Of a stretch of 64,000 bases of DNA, positions 61,501-64,000 are shown piece by piece (position 1 is the first letter of the stretch; each line of letters opens with the position of its first letter). Location: assembly GCF_024166365.1 (NCBI RefSeq), contig NC_064839.1, positions 40,312,378-40,376,377 on the forward strand, read 5' to 3'. The DNA comes from Elephas maximus indicus. Lineage: Eukaryota > Chordata > Mammalia > Proboscidea > Elephantidae. The position numbers and the translations under genes are program-made. Below the pieces are notes generated by a model. It did not search any database, had not been told where the DNA came from, and was given only the letters and a program-made list of their open reading frames with translations.

Positions 61501-63742
61501 GACTCATAGCGACCCTATAGGACAGAGTAGAACTTTCCATAGAGTTTCCAAGGAGCACCTGGCATTCAGTAAAGGAACTTAATTGTGGACATGTGCCACA
61601 TTATTATTATTTTTGTACTTTTCATTTAGTAGTTACATCACTTTATCACTGACCTTTTGGTTAGCAGCCATAGTACTTAACCACTATGCCACCAGGGTTT
61701 CCTAGTGACTTGGATATACAGGTAAATACAGGTTTTATACTGACAATTCAGATAGCGAGGGGGAAGCTAATTAGTTACTACCTTAGTGGTCAATAGGGAA
61801 GGCCTGCTACAAAGTCAGGGCATTTGTAAATGCTCTACTCTACACCATGGACCACTGATTAGAAATGTCAAAGTGTCACCCCTGGTCCTTGAAAAGTGTG
61901 TCTGCTACACTAAAGTGGAGATTTTAAAAGGGTATGGTTTTGAATTGGGTATAATTTCTAACACCCTAGATAAAGTCTAAGAATCATCCTAAATGATTTT
62001 TGTGCCACCTCTCATGTCAGCTGAGAAGGAAAAATCTGTCCTTTTTTTTTTTTTTTTTTTTAGGACTTGCCATTATTTAGCTACCTGAAAGCTTTATACC
62101 AAGCTCACAAAGCTCTCGAGACTGACTAAGAGGTGCCCTGTGAAAAGGGATGGAGCCCTGTGCTCATATGAAGGAGAGAGAATCAGGCCAGATGATAACG
62201 AGCAATAAACCCTTCATTTGAACTGGGGTGCTCAACTCCCAAACCCTAACACCATGCCCCTTTTGTCTGTGACAGAAGCCTACAAACAATGTTACAATGA
62301 ACATACAGAGGGCAAAACAACCAATGGGTTTTATTTTATGACATATTTCTGGAATAGTGGATCAATGAGCAGTAGCATTTAATCTCTGATGCCACAAGTC
62401 AAGTCTCGGATTACTTCTCCCACTGGCACCCATTACTTTTCTGGAATTTCTTTCATTTTTGCTGAGCAAACAAATTAGGAATAAACCAGACCAAACTTCC
62501 ACTGTTACCTTCTGGACACCATACTAATAAGTCAAAAAAAAAAAAAAAAAAATCAGATATAGAAGCTAGAGAGGTAGTTATTTTCTTTTCTGCCTTTACT
62601 AAAACCAGTTCTTCTGAGATGAAGATAATAATATATCACATTTACAGAGTTCCTTTAATCTGAAAAGCTTAAAGTACCTTCACGTATCTTAAAATTTAAA
62701 TACCTCCTTTTATAGGTGCAGAGCAACCAGTGTGTTTGCTAAGTAATTTTTTTATGGTAATAGTTAAGTAGCACCGTGGTGACACAATGGTTAAGTGCTT
62801 GGCTGTTAACCGAAAGGTCAAGGGTTTGAACTCACCAGCCACTCTGTGGGAGAAAAGACCTGGCAATCTTCTCCCATAAAAATTAAACCTAAAAAACCAA
62901 ACTCATTGCCATCAAGTCGACTCCAACTCATAGCAACCCTATAGAACAGAGCAGAACTGCTCCATAGGGTTTCCAGGGAGTGGCTGGTAGATTTGAACTG
63001 CTGACCTTTTCATTAGCAGCGAAACTCTTAACCACTGACCCACAAGGGCTCCCCTAAGGATTACAGCCTAGGAAACCCTATGGGGCAGTTCTATTCTATC
63101 ATGTAGAGTTCACCATGAGTTGGAATCGACTTGACAGCACACAGCTACAGTAAGACATAAACAGAAAAAGATTATAGAACTTGGGTCTCTCCAAATCCAA
63201 GTTTGTTTCCCATAAGACTAAAATGCTTTATCAGGGGAACATTATAGGTAACCATCAACTGGTCTAATATTTTGAAGATAATATTACTCTTAAAAAAAGA
63301 TATTAATTCTTCTACTTCCCTACACAGGAGTGACACATTTTGTTACAAATAAATAGATGAAATGCATCCACAGGTCAACTAGCCTCAGATTTGGGGCTGT
63401 TGGGTAATAATTTCTTTAATTTCAACTTTAAGGTTATCTCTTGTCCTGTGTTCTTTCCATGCAGGTCATACGAAGCTTTCATTCAAGTTCTTAATACCCC
63501 TTTGGTGAAACCAATGTGGTAGATACCTTTTCTCCAAGTCGAATGCTGCCACATTTCAGAGTGTTGATGTCATTTTTGCAGTCATCCATGAAACCACAAA
63601 TTAGACGGTAATCACTGAAAATGATGGCTGTCATCTTGGTGATGTATTGGTGACACTGATACTCGGTGATGTTGCCTCTGTGATCCACCAAGCAGGAAAC
63701 CAAGTAACCTTTTCCAACTGTTTCATCAGCACATTCTTTAAT
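10397..63742 (-). CDS. GLG1: GLG1, Golgi glycoprotein 1 (23 of its coding exons; 5' part outside window)
   Basis: GLG1 is a type I membrane sialoglycoprotein of the Golgi that binds FGFs, E-selectin and TGF-beta precursors. Its lumenal part is a chain of about 16 cysteine-rich GLG1 repeats. In transcript order the exons are 63742-63527, 55657-55454, 54414-54343, 53577-53394, 45708-45494, 38920-38799, 37440-37339, 35063-34907, 32841-32704, 31000-30914, 28972-28910, 28151-28038, 26632-26544, 25623-25506, 24314-24222, 21326-21189, 19778-19655, 18933-18791, 18591-18490, 17343-17236, 15966-15846, 15181-15075 and 10564-10397. Lengths and phases add to one open frame of 994 codons plus TAG, with no stop or frameshift. 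Four N-glycosylation sequons (NIT, NET, NLT, NDT) are kept. The signal peptide, Gln-rich N-terminus and first repeats lie to the right of 64000. Identification rests on near-identity to the human protein as I remember it. Confidence 0.98.
10855..10975 (-). repeat. MIR fragment
   Basis: ttattactcccatattatagatgaagaaccagaggcc and gtaagtgacttgcagaaggcc match the core of MIR in reverse orientation. Confidence 0.75.
11647..14152 (+). mobile_element. 5'-truncated L1 with target-site duplication
   Basis: It contains the end of ORF2 with many frame breaks (about 11650-13130), a 3' UTR and a terminal A-run at 14136-14152. The target-site duplication is aag(a)(c/t)tttctgtggtct at about 11630-11646 and 14153-14169. 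A 38-bp AfroSINE tail piece interrupts it near 12970-13005. The 26-bp string cctgattttagaacatattt is repeated around 11902 and 11936. This is an old copy in the last GLG1 intron. Confidence 0.9.
12968..13005 (-). repeat. AfroSINE tail fragment inside L1
   Basis: taaacccagtgccatcgagtcgattccgac breaks the L1 string actacccagt...ataaagaac. The head and body are absent. Confidence 0.7.
14340..14500 (+). repeat. MIR fragment
   Basis: tgacaagtcatcatctctg, tttcctctactgtaaagtgagg and ccttgcagggttatctcaaagttcaaatgagg follow the MIR consensus order. Confidence 0.75.
15075..15181 (-). CDS. GLG1: GLG1 exon 22 of window (107 bp)
   Basis: AA completes Gln, then [16 protein letters not shown] to EMWSYAAK, between ttccacag and gtaatg. 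This is the last cysteine-rich repeat before the membrane-proximal region. Confidence 0.97.
15182..15845 (-). other. GLG1 intron, nothing recognised
   Basis: Single-copy-looking sequence between the last two cysteine-rich exons. I saw no repeat or RNA gene. Confidence 0.5.
15846..15966 (-). CDS. GLG1: GLG1 exon 21 of window (40 codons + 1 nt)
   Basis: [14 protein letters not shown] through AAITPGRGR plus C, between cttcccag and gtaagt. Two cysteines ([12 protein letters not shown]). Confidence 0.97.
15967..17235 (-). other. GLG1 intron, nothing recognised
   Basis: AT-rich. It contains A-rich stretches such as aacaacaataacaaaaacgaacaaaaacc at about 16670. No dated repeat family was identified. 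Confidence 0.5.
17236..17343 (-). CDS. GLG1: GLG1 exon 20 of window (36 codons, phase 0-0)
   Basis: [16 protein letters not shown] through KTEMCKK, between tgaccag and gtaact. Three cysteines. It contains an acidic Ala/Gln-rich stretch. Confidence 0.97.
18249..18309 (-). repeat. AfroSINE tail fragment
   Basis: aaccaaaccaaaacccactgccatcaagttgg then ttctgacttatattgatcctatag. It is diverged and truncated. Confidence 0.75.
18490..18591 (-). CDS. GLG1: GLG1 exon 19 of window (34 codons, phase 0-0)
   Basis: [17 protein letters not shown] through LHCSEE, between acatgtag and gtagga. Two cysteines. Confidence 0.97.
18791..18933 (-). CDS. GLG1: GLG1 exon 18 of window (143 bp)
   Basis: AT completes Asp, then [19 protein letters not shown] to LRYADQ, between tgttctag and gtaaac. 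Three cysteines. The intron to the next exon is only 199 bp (18592-18790). Confidence 0.97.
18934..19654 (-). other. GLG1 intron, nothing recognised
   Basis: No repeat or coding signal was recognised. Confidence 0.45.
19655..19778 (-). CDS. GLG1: GLG1 exon 17 of window (41 codons + 1 nt)
   Basis: [15 protein letters not shown] through RQITQNT plus G, between gtttgcag and gtaggc. Three cysteines. Confidence 0.97.
20878..21065 (+). repeat. MER5A-type hAT nonautonomous element
   Basis: It begins cagctcagtgattctcaaac and contains gcatcagaatcacctggagggctcc. It ends near cacactctgagaaacactgtc, the imperfect inverted complement of the start, as in MER5A. Confidence 0.85.
21189..21326 (-). CDS. GLG1: GLG1 exon 16 of window (46 codons, phase 0-0)
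   Basis: [16 protein letters not shown] through MRVCKQMIK, between atgccatag and gtaagg. Three cysteines. Confidence 0.97.
22091..22917 (+). mobile_element. RTE-type LINE fragment (RT C-terminal part to 3' end)
   Basis: The reverse-transcriptase catalytic box reads YTDDT at 22167-22181, against YADDT in the family. Downstream, [13 protein letters not shown], the segment around [12 protein letters not shown] and FELWCW are conserved RTE features spread over two frames with several stops. The 3' end gttgctatgagttggaactgactc plus a (aac)n run equals the AfroSINE tail. No intact ORF remains. Confidence 0.85.
23032..23203 (+). repeat. AfroSINE, short type (plus orientation)
   Basis: It is complete: head ggaaaccctggtggcgtagtgg, B-box-like ggcagtttgaatctgcc, tail gtcgctatgagtcggaatcg, then a T-rich end. 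It is close to the consensus and therefore comparatively young. Confidence 0.92.
23215..23800 (+). repeat. Possible old L1/HAL1 fragment
   Basis: Strings such as gaaacatgaaagaaaaagttaag, ataatgtcccagaaatgg and aaagaaaacaaaatcc are typical of L1/HAL1 5' coding sequence. No frame is open. It is highly diverged. Confidence 0.45.
24222..24314 (-). CDS. GLG1: GLG1 exon 15 of window (31 codons, phase 0-0)
   Basis: [15 protein letters not shown] through YGNAQ, between ctcatgcag and gtaact. It shows the repeat signature [14 protein letters not shown]. Confidence 0.97.
24475..24650 (+). repeat. MIR fragment
   Basis: cacagttctgccactaaataac, ccttgtttgccaaatgaaatgc and cttcgcaggactgctgtgagatg follow the MIR order. 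Confidence 0.65.
25506..25623 (-). CDS. GLG1: GLG1 exon 14 of window (118 bp)
   Basis: The first G completes Lys, then [15 protein letters not shown]. The exon ends LRVEELEM before gtaatg, and the acceptor is ccttggcag. It holds the sequon NDT and two cysteines. It is more GC-rich than its AT-rich introns. Confidence 0.97.
25624..26543 (-). other. GLG1 intron, nothing recognised
   Basis: No repeat family was recognised, and no coding signal other than the flanking exons. Confidence 0.45.
26544..26632 (-). CDS. GLG1: GLG1 exon 13 of window (29 codons + 2 nt)
   Basis: [17 protein letters not shown] through LCPNIKK plus AA, between tctttcag and gtatgt. Two cysteines in the AC...LC pair of a repeat. 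Confidence 0.96.
26705..27145 (+). repeat. L2 LINE 3' end
   Basis: acaagaccctgcatgacttgcc, gctgaaacacttttctcccagatcttc, tctactcaaatgcctcc and aacatgaagtctatgaggacaggg match the L2 3' region in order. Confidence 0.8.
27575..27743 (+). repeat. AfroSINE, short type (plus orientation)
   Basis: Complete head ggaaaccctggtggcttagtgg to tail gtcagaatcgactcggcagtggg. The flanks ctaacaaaggat and ttaacaaagaat look like a target-site duplication. It inserted into an L2 relic at about 27490-27575. Confidence 0.9.
27756..27858 (+). repeat. AfroSINE with internal deletion
   Basis: Head ggagccctggtggcacagtgg to cttggaaaccctatgggac, then directly the tail end aatgggttt. Most of the RTE-derived tail is missing. 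Confidence 0.85.
28038..28151 (-). CDS. GLG1: GLG1 exon 12 of window (38 codons, phase 0-0)
   Basis: [16 protein letters not shown] through THFQL, between cttcctcag and the donor gtcagt. Two cysteines. The donor has C at +3 (gtcagt), less common than the gtaag/gtgag donors of the neighbouring exons. Confidence 0.96.
28152..28909 (-). other. GLG1 intron, nothing recognised
   Basis: No repeat or gene was recognised. Confidence 0.45.
28910..28972 (-). CDS. GLG1: GLG1 exon 11 of window (21 codons, phase 0-0)
   Basis: This is the smallest exon in the window. It reads [14 protein letters not shown] to QNFCH, between ttttgcag and gtaagt, and has two cysteines. It is symmetric, so skipping would be silent for the frame. 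Confidence 0.96.
29798..30328 (-). mobile_element. L1 3' end, 5'-truncated, with target-site duplication
   Basis: The poly(A) end lies left (tttttttaatttttattgtgctttaag). The body is the afrotherian L1 3' UTR also seen at 13500-14150. The target-site duplication gttgccttctct is at 29786-29797 and 30329-30340. A separate T-run sits at about 29743-29763. Confidence 0.9.
30914..31000 (-). CDS. GLG1: GLG1 exon 10 of window (29 codons, phase 0-0)
   Basis: [12 protein letters not shown] through GNLTELESE, between tatttgcag and gtaagc. The exon carries the sequon NLT and two cysteines. Confidence 0.97.
31900..32570 (+). repeat. Possible solitary LTR-like or unclassified repeat
   Basis: ttccctaataaaccccataattgtgg followed by tctgtgagttctgtgtggccattgc recalls a repeated mammalian sequence with a polyadenylation signal. 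A (ga)n run lies at 32072-32091. Family and ends are uncertain. Confidence 0.3.
32704..32841 (-). CDS. GLG1: GLG1 exon 9 of window (46 codons, phase 0-0)
   Basis: [15 protein letters not shown] through [14 protein letters not shown], between the acceptor cacatag and the donor gtaggg. Three cysteines. Confidence 0.97.
33452..34010 (-). mobile_element. L1 3' end (older afrotherian subfamily)
   Basis: A T-run at 33451-33466 is followed by the reverse of the same 3' UTR seen at 60020-60470, for example the shared gtcagcactctccccctttcc versus its complement. It is 5'-truncated and diverged. Confidence 0.75.
34907..35063 (-). CDS. GLG1: GLG1 exon 8 of window (157 bp)
   Basis: The acceptor tttacag precedes GCTGGACCC (completes K, then LDPVLYRKC), and the donor gtatgc follows GGAAGGAGG. 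The exon holds three cysteines and the sequon NETS. The segment after the sequon reads [11 protein letters not shown], which appears one residue longer than the human form I recall (see findings). Confidence 0.96.
35341..35874 (+). repeat. Solo LTR-like element (endogenous retrovirus class I type)
   Basis: A TG...CA-bounded stretch with a 46-bp imperfect tandem duplication near 35368-35457 (ttgcttg-cacat...ttttacattaaaatc), as in U3 regions. A pyrimidine-rich end ctcttcagtctcttatttattgg is followed by ttcacctggcaaca. No retroviral coding sequence adjoins. No clear target-site duplication was found. Confidence 0.45.
37339..37440 (-). CDS. GLG1: GLG1 exon 7 of window (102 bp)
   Basis: The first G completes Met with the previous exon, then [14 protein letters not shown]. 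The exon ends SRDW plus AA before gtgagt, and the acceptor is ccatggccag. Two cysteines. Confidence 0.96.
37640..37990 (-). repeat. Old L1 3' fragment
   Basis: taaaatttttattaggaaaaatttccaatacg and tttctcagttatctcatgtc, and tgtctcttaaatctg have the character of old L1M 3' sequence in reverse. Confidence 0.4.
38799..38920 (-). CDS. GLG1: GLG1 exon 6 of window (40 codons + 2 nt)
   Basis: The acceptor aatccag precedes CTTCAAACACTG (LQTL). The exon runs through [14 protein letters not shown] to GDP plus AT before the donor gtaggt. Two cysteines. The preceding intron (38921-45493) is one of the largest and holds the Tigger1 copy. Confidence 0.97.
39313..41714 (+). mobile_element. Tigger1 DNA transposon, near full length
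   Basis: The element starts cagacataccttgttgtattg and ends aatatctctgagggatgcctt, which are imperfect inverted termini. A TA lies at 39311-39312 and at 41715-41716, the expected target duplication. At about 2.40 kb it is near the family's full length. The pogo/CENP-B-like transposase (helix-turn-helix start near 39745, DDE core DNAPGHP near 40643, C-terminal region to 41093) is broken by stops and at least one frameshift near 40700. It is in the intron before GLG1 window exon 6, antisense to the gene. Confidence 0.92.
40508..41093 (+). pseudogene. Tigger1 transposase remnant (DDE catalytic and C-terminal part)
   Basis: Two overlapping open segments (40508-40705 and 40695-41093) cover the catalytic aspartate motif [19 protein letters not shown] and the downstream helical region (TTLDAIKNI). 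The frame shifts between them, and upstream parts are also stopped, so the enzyme is dead. Confidence 0.88.
42080..42195 (+). repeat. MIR fragment
   Basis: tcagaagatctgagttctatt, gcaagttgattaacctctaagcctg and tttccttaaatgcagagg follow the MIR core order. Confidence 0.65.
42222..42370 (-). repeat. AfroSINE, divergent subfamily
   Basis: Tail accaaactaaacccactgccatcgagtcg, then a body that differs from the others (gtaaatctctacagaaagagactgccacatc), then gaaccaccaaccttttggttagcagc. The head is missing. Confidence 0.85.
43700..43853 (+). repeat. AfroSINE (plus orientation)
   Basis: Head ggagccctggtggtacagtgg to tail gttggaatcgactcaatggc. Confidence 0.9.
43973..44130 (-). repeat. 53-bp tandem array made from an AfroSINE tail
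   Basis: About 2.8 copies of a 53-bp unit ggtaagctaaaagcaaacca...gattccaactcat. The last two full copies are nearly identical, and the first is diverged (aaaatccattgcctttgag). The array ends where a third tail runs on into atagcgacctt. Confidence 0.85.
44526..44577. repeat. Simple (TG/TA)n repeat
   Basis: Alternating pyrimidine-purine run tatatgtatatgtgtgtgta and further catacatacatatacatgtg. Confidence 0.85.
45494..45708 (-). CDS. GLG1: GLG1 exon 5 of window (215 bp)
   Basis: After the acceptor cttag, the first codon is completed as GGG, then [11 protein letters not shown]. The exon ends NCQQA before gtaagg. It holds five cysteines, with [12 protein letters not shown] forming the centre of one repeat. 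Confidence 0.97.
45779..46077 (-). mobile_element. RTE-derived element, first half (minus orientation)
   Basis: Tail gttgttgctgttaactgcc, then attgagttggctccaactcatagg and gttttacgccatctttac. It continues at 46604 after an LTR-like insertion. Confidence 0.75.
46079..46597 (+). repeat. Solo LTR-like insertion (ERVL/MLT-type) with short target duplication
   Basis: It starts tgtcttagtcatctagtgctgc, with a typical aaatttattttctcacag-type segment, and ends attcaatgcataa(ca). The flanks catggg at 46073-46078 and 46598-46603 form a 5-6 bp target duplication. Family assignment is from memory. Confidence 0.5.
46604..46692 (-). mobile_element. RTE-derived element, second half
   Basis: taaccctgttagcatttgaaataccagtggc and agcttccagcatcacagcaacac complete the element interrupted at 46078. 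Confidence 0.7.
46705..47095 (+). repeat. Old L1 3' end
   Basis: acatggataaaccctgaaaat, atgctgagtgaaac, acaaatatcgtatgatccc and a 3' UTR with gttgcacaacatggtgaatg, then a 24-base A-run at about 47072-47094. Confidence 0.75.
47188..48737 (+). mobile_element. Younger L1, 5'-truncated, with target-site duplication
   Basis: The end of ORF2 is open for 125 codons (47306-47683, [19 protein letters not shown] and onward). Then comes a 3' UTR with a G-rich (ggga)n tract at 47737-47776 and a poly(A) tail. The target-site duplication aaaacttagaagca is at 47174-47187 and 48740-48753. It is close to the copy at 49991-52212. Confidence 0.92.
49105..49930 (-). repeat. Old L1 fragment interrupted by a younger L1
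   Basis: ctttactaaggtaatattaac, attggtgaaatcatcaccataatcaag, ggcaaccactgatctgctttctg and ctttcattcaacataac are typical old L1 3' sequence in reverse. A small A-run lies at 49613-49630. Confidence 0.65.
49991..52212 (-). mobile_element. Younger L1, 5'-truncated, minus orientation, with target-site duplication
   Basis: The tail lies left (tttttttttttaattaac). Reading the minus strand, ORF2 C-terminal sequence is open for 286 codons to 51383 ([14 protein letters not shown] start) and again for 125 codons to 50993. A stop region separates them. The target-site duplication tgcatactgttt is at 49979-49990 and 52213-52224. It is the most intact L1 in the window but is truncated and cannot encode a full ORF2. 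Confidence 0.92.
52413..52577 (+). repeat. AfroSINE, short type, with target-site duplication
   Basis: Head gaggaaaccctggtggcgtagtgg to tail gtcggaatcgactcgatggc. The flanks tatccaaatatga at about 52401-52413 and 52579-52591 are a clear target duplication. Confidence 0.93.
52885..53080 (-). repeat. MIR fragment
   Basis: ttatttctgttttataaataggaaaacgaggtttgg, agattaagaaatg and gagccataatttgaacccatgtctctctgac match reverse MIR. Confidence 0.8.
53394..53577 (-). CDS. GLG1: GLG1 exon 4 of window (61 codons + 1 nt)
   Basis: The exon starts [11 protein letters not shown] after ctttcctcag and ends HR plus one base before gtaaga. It carries four cysteines, including SLAKSCKSD and [10 protein letters not shown], which follow the C-x(n)-C spacing of the repeat family. 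Confidence 0.97.
53578..54342 (-). other. GLG1 intron, nothing recognised
   Basis: No repeat or gene was recognised. Confidence 0.45.
54343..54414 (-). CDS. GLG1: GLG1 exon 3 of window (24 codons, phase 0-0)
   Basis: This short symmetric exon reads [16 protein letters not shown] and onward to MSEK. The acceptor is ttatag and the donor gtaagt. Being symmetric (72 bp), its skipping would keep the frame and remove one cysteine. Confidence 0.96.
54919..55077 (-). repeat. AfroSINE (minus orientation)
   Basis: Tail aaaaaccaaacccgttgctg to head cactatgctaccagggctcc, full length with scattered substitutions. Confidence 0.92.
55454..55657 (-). CDS. GLG1: GLG1 exon 2 of window (68 codons, phase 0-0)
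   Basis: The acceptor ttattttag precedes GATGCACATTCACAG (DAHSQ), and the donor gtgagt follows TTCTGTGAAAAT (FCEN). The exon holds four cysteines, a charged helix rich in E and K, and the repeat signature [12 protein letters not shown]. Confidence 0.97.
55658..57938 (-). other. GLG1 intron stretch, nothing firm
   Basis: AT-rich. A short MER5-like string (ccatactttgagaatcactgttc) lies at about 57427-57450. Otherwise no repeat or coding signal was recognised. Confidence 0.45.
57949..60479 (+). mobile_element. Older L1, 5'-truncated, with target-site duplication
   Basis: ORF2 begins mid-gene at ctattggaactaatagaaag and is full of frame breaks. The 3' UTR includes a 38-bp tandem duplication at about 59804-59879 (gactcattcaaacacctt). 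The target duplication ctgtatggc is at about 57940-57948 and 60480-60488. It shares its 3' UTR type with the copy at 33452-34010. Confidence 0.88.
60615..60915 (+). mobile_element. L1-type 3' end fragment with A-rich tail
   Basis: ggcaaggactagaaggcagg, aacaggcaagctggtaataggg and tgtactgtttcatgagaaac parallel the 3' UTR of the neighbouring L1 at 60280-60470 in order but are diverged. The end is aataaaaaaattaataaaaaaaaa. Confidence 0.65.
61181..61291 (+). repeat. Left arm of a perfect 111-bp inverted repeat
   Basis: agtgataaagtgatgtaact to ccttggaaactcta. Its last 24 bases (gccaggtgctccttggaaac...) are AfroSINE sequence with no SINE around them. Confidence 0.95.
61467..61702 (-). repeat. AfroSINE interrupted by inverted flank sequence
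   Basis: Tail cttgaacccgttgccatcgagtcg at 61472 to ccaaggagcacctggc at 61562, then about 88 non-SINE bases, then gaccttttggttagcagcc to ccaccagggtttcc. Confidence 0.9.
61540..61650 (-). repeat. Right arm of the 111-bp inverted repeat, inside an AfroSINE
   Basis: It is the exact reverse complement of 61181-61291 at all 111 positions when read base by base. It replaces the middle of the SINE at 61467-61702. The 248-bp spacer between the arms is 61292-61539. Confidence 0.95.
61703..62768 (-). other. GLG1 intron stretch, nothing recognised
   Basis: It holds T-runs at about 62041-62061 and an A-run at 62536-62551. No family was assigned. Confidence 0.4.
62769..63145 (+). repeat. AfroSINE, long subfamily, split by another SINE
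   Basis: Head agcaccgtggtgacacaatggttaag to cttctcccataaaaattaaacc, then an interruption, then gattacagcctaggaaaccctatggggc to gttggaatcgacttgacagc. Confidence 0.88.
62889..63056 (-). repeat. AfroSINE inserted into the SINE at 62769-63145
   Basis: Tail aaaaaaccaaactcattgccatcaagtcg to head cactgacccacaagggctcc, in the opposite orientation to its host element. Confidence 0.9.
63527..63742 (-). CDS. GLG1: GLG1 exon 1 of window (72 codons, phase 0-0)
   Basis: The acceptor ttttgttttgagcag precedes ATT AAA GAA TGT (IKEC), and the donor gtatct follows GGAGAAAAG. The exon encodes six cysteines, a [10 protein letters not shown] segment typical of a GLG1 repeat, and the N-glycosylation sequon NIT. 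Upstream exons are outside the window. Confidence 0.97.
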
Positions 63743-63941
63743 CTGCTCAAAACAAAATGGTGGTGTTAAATATTCCATGCTCACATCATCATGCAACTTT
63801 TATGACTTTCCATCTCTCTATTTGGGAGAAAAAAAAAAGGGCTATTTAACTTTGAATAAGACAGAACACAATACTAGAAAGAGTAAAATAAATAAATAAG
63901 AATGGCTATTTGAAAAGGAAAACATTTAGAAATATAATTTT

Positions 63942-64000
63942 TTTTAAATTTTTATTGAGCTTCAAGTGAATGTTTACAAATCAAGTCAGTCTGTCACATA
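63942..64000 (-). mobile_element. L1 3' end, runs off the right edge
   Basis: aatttttattgagcttcaagtgaatg then tttacaaatcaagtcagtctgtcac equals the start of the L1 3' ends at 29805 and 50000 in the same orientation. Confidence 0.85.

Noticed and set aside
63491-63796. 101-codon frame starting at an upstream ATG as an internal start of GLG1
   Set aside because: The codons before IKEC are intron sequence ending in a clear ttttgagcag acceptor, so the exon begins at 63742.

Overview
This is a vertebrate nuclear genome window, almost certainly from an afrotherian mammal and most likely an elephant or close paenungulate. It is dense in tRNA-headed SINEs whose tails carry the core 'gctatgagtcggaatcgactc'-type motif of AfroSINEs. 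It also holds an RTE-type LINE with the same 3' end, 5'-truncated L1s, MIR/L2/MER5 fossils and a Tigger1 transposon. There is no bacterial or viral gene organisation.

The one intact gene is GLG1 (Golgi glycoprotein 1; MG-160, ESL-1, CFR-1), on the minus strand. I placed 23 consecutive coding exons between 63742 and 10397, each with AG acceptor and GT donor sites and with matching phases. They join into one open frame of 994 codons ending in the single membrane span and the short cytosolic tail [11 protein letters not shown]. The first part of the protein (about 185 residues by comparison with the human protein as I recall it) lies beyond the right edge. A 3' UTR of about 4.9 kb runs leftward to an AATAAA signal at 5512-5517.

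Tail-to-tail with GLG1, on the plus strand at about 902-3657, is a decayed immunoglobulin-superfamily gene. It has a V-type exon already joined to a J-like FGEGT motif, a C1-like exon and a hydrophobic/tail exon. The introns are consistently phase 1, but there are three in-frame stops and a frameshift. I could not assign it to a named family, and it is the most unusual thing in the window.

The rest is intronic and intergenic repeat material. It includes L1 insertions with visible target-site duplications, an inverted pair of closely related L1s in the 45709-53393 intron, a near full-length Tigger1 at 39313-41714, a split RTE-derived element, and nested SINEs. A perfect 111-bp inverted duplication breaks a SINE at 61181-61650. 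No tRNA, rRNA, CRISPR array or second active protein gene was found.
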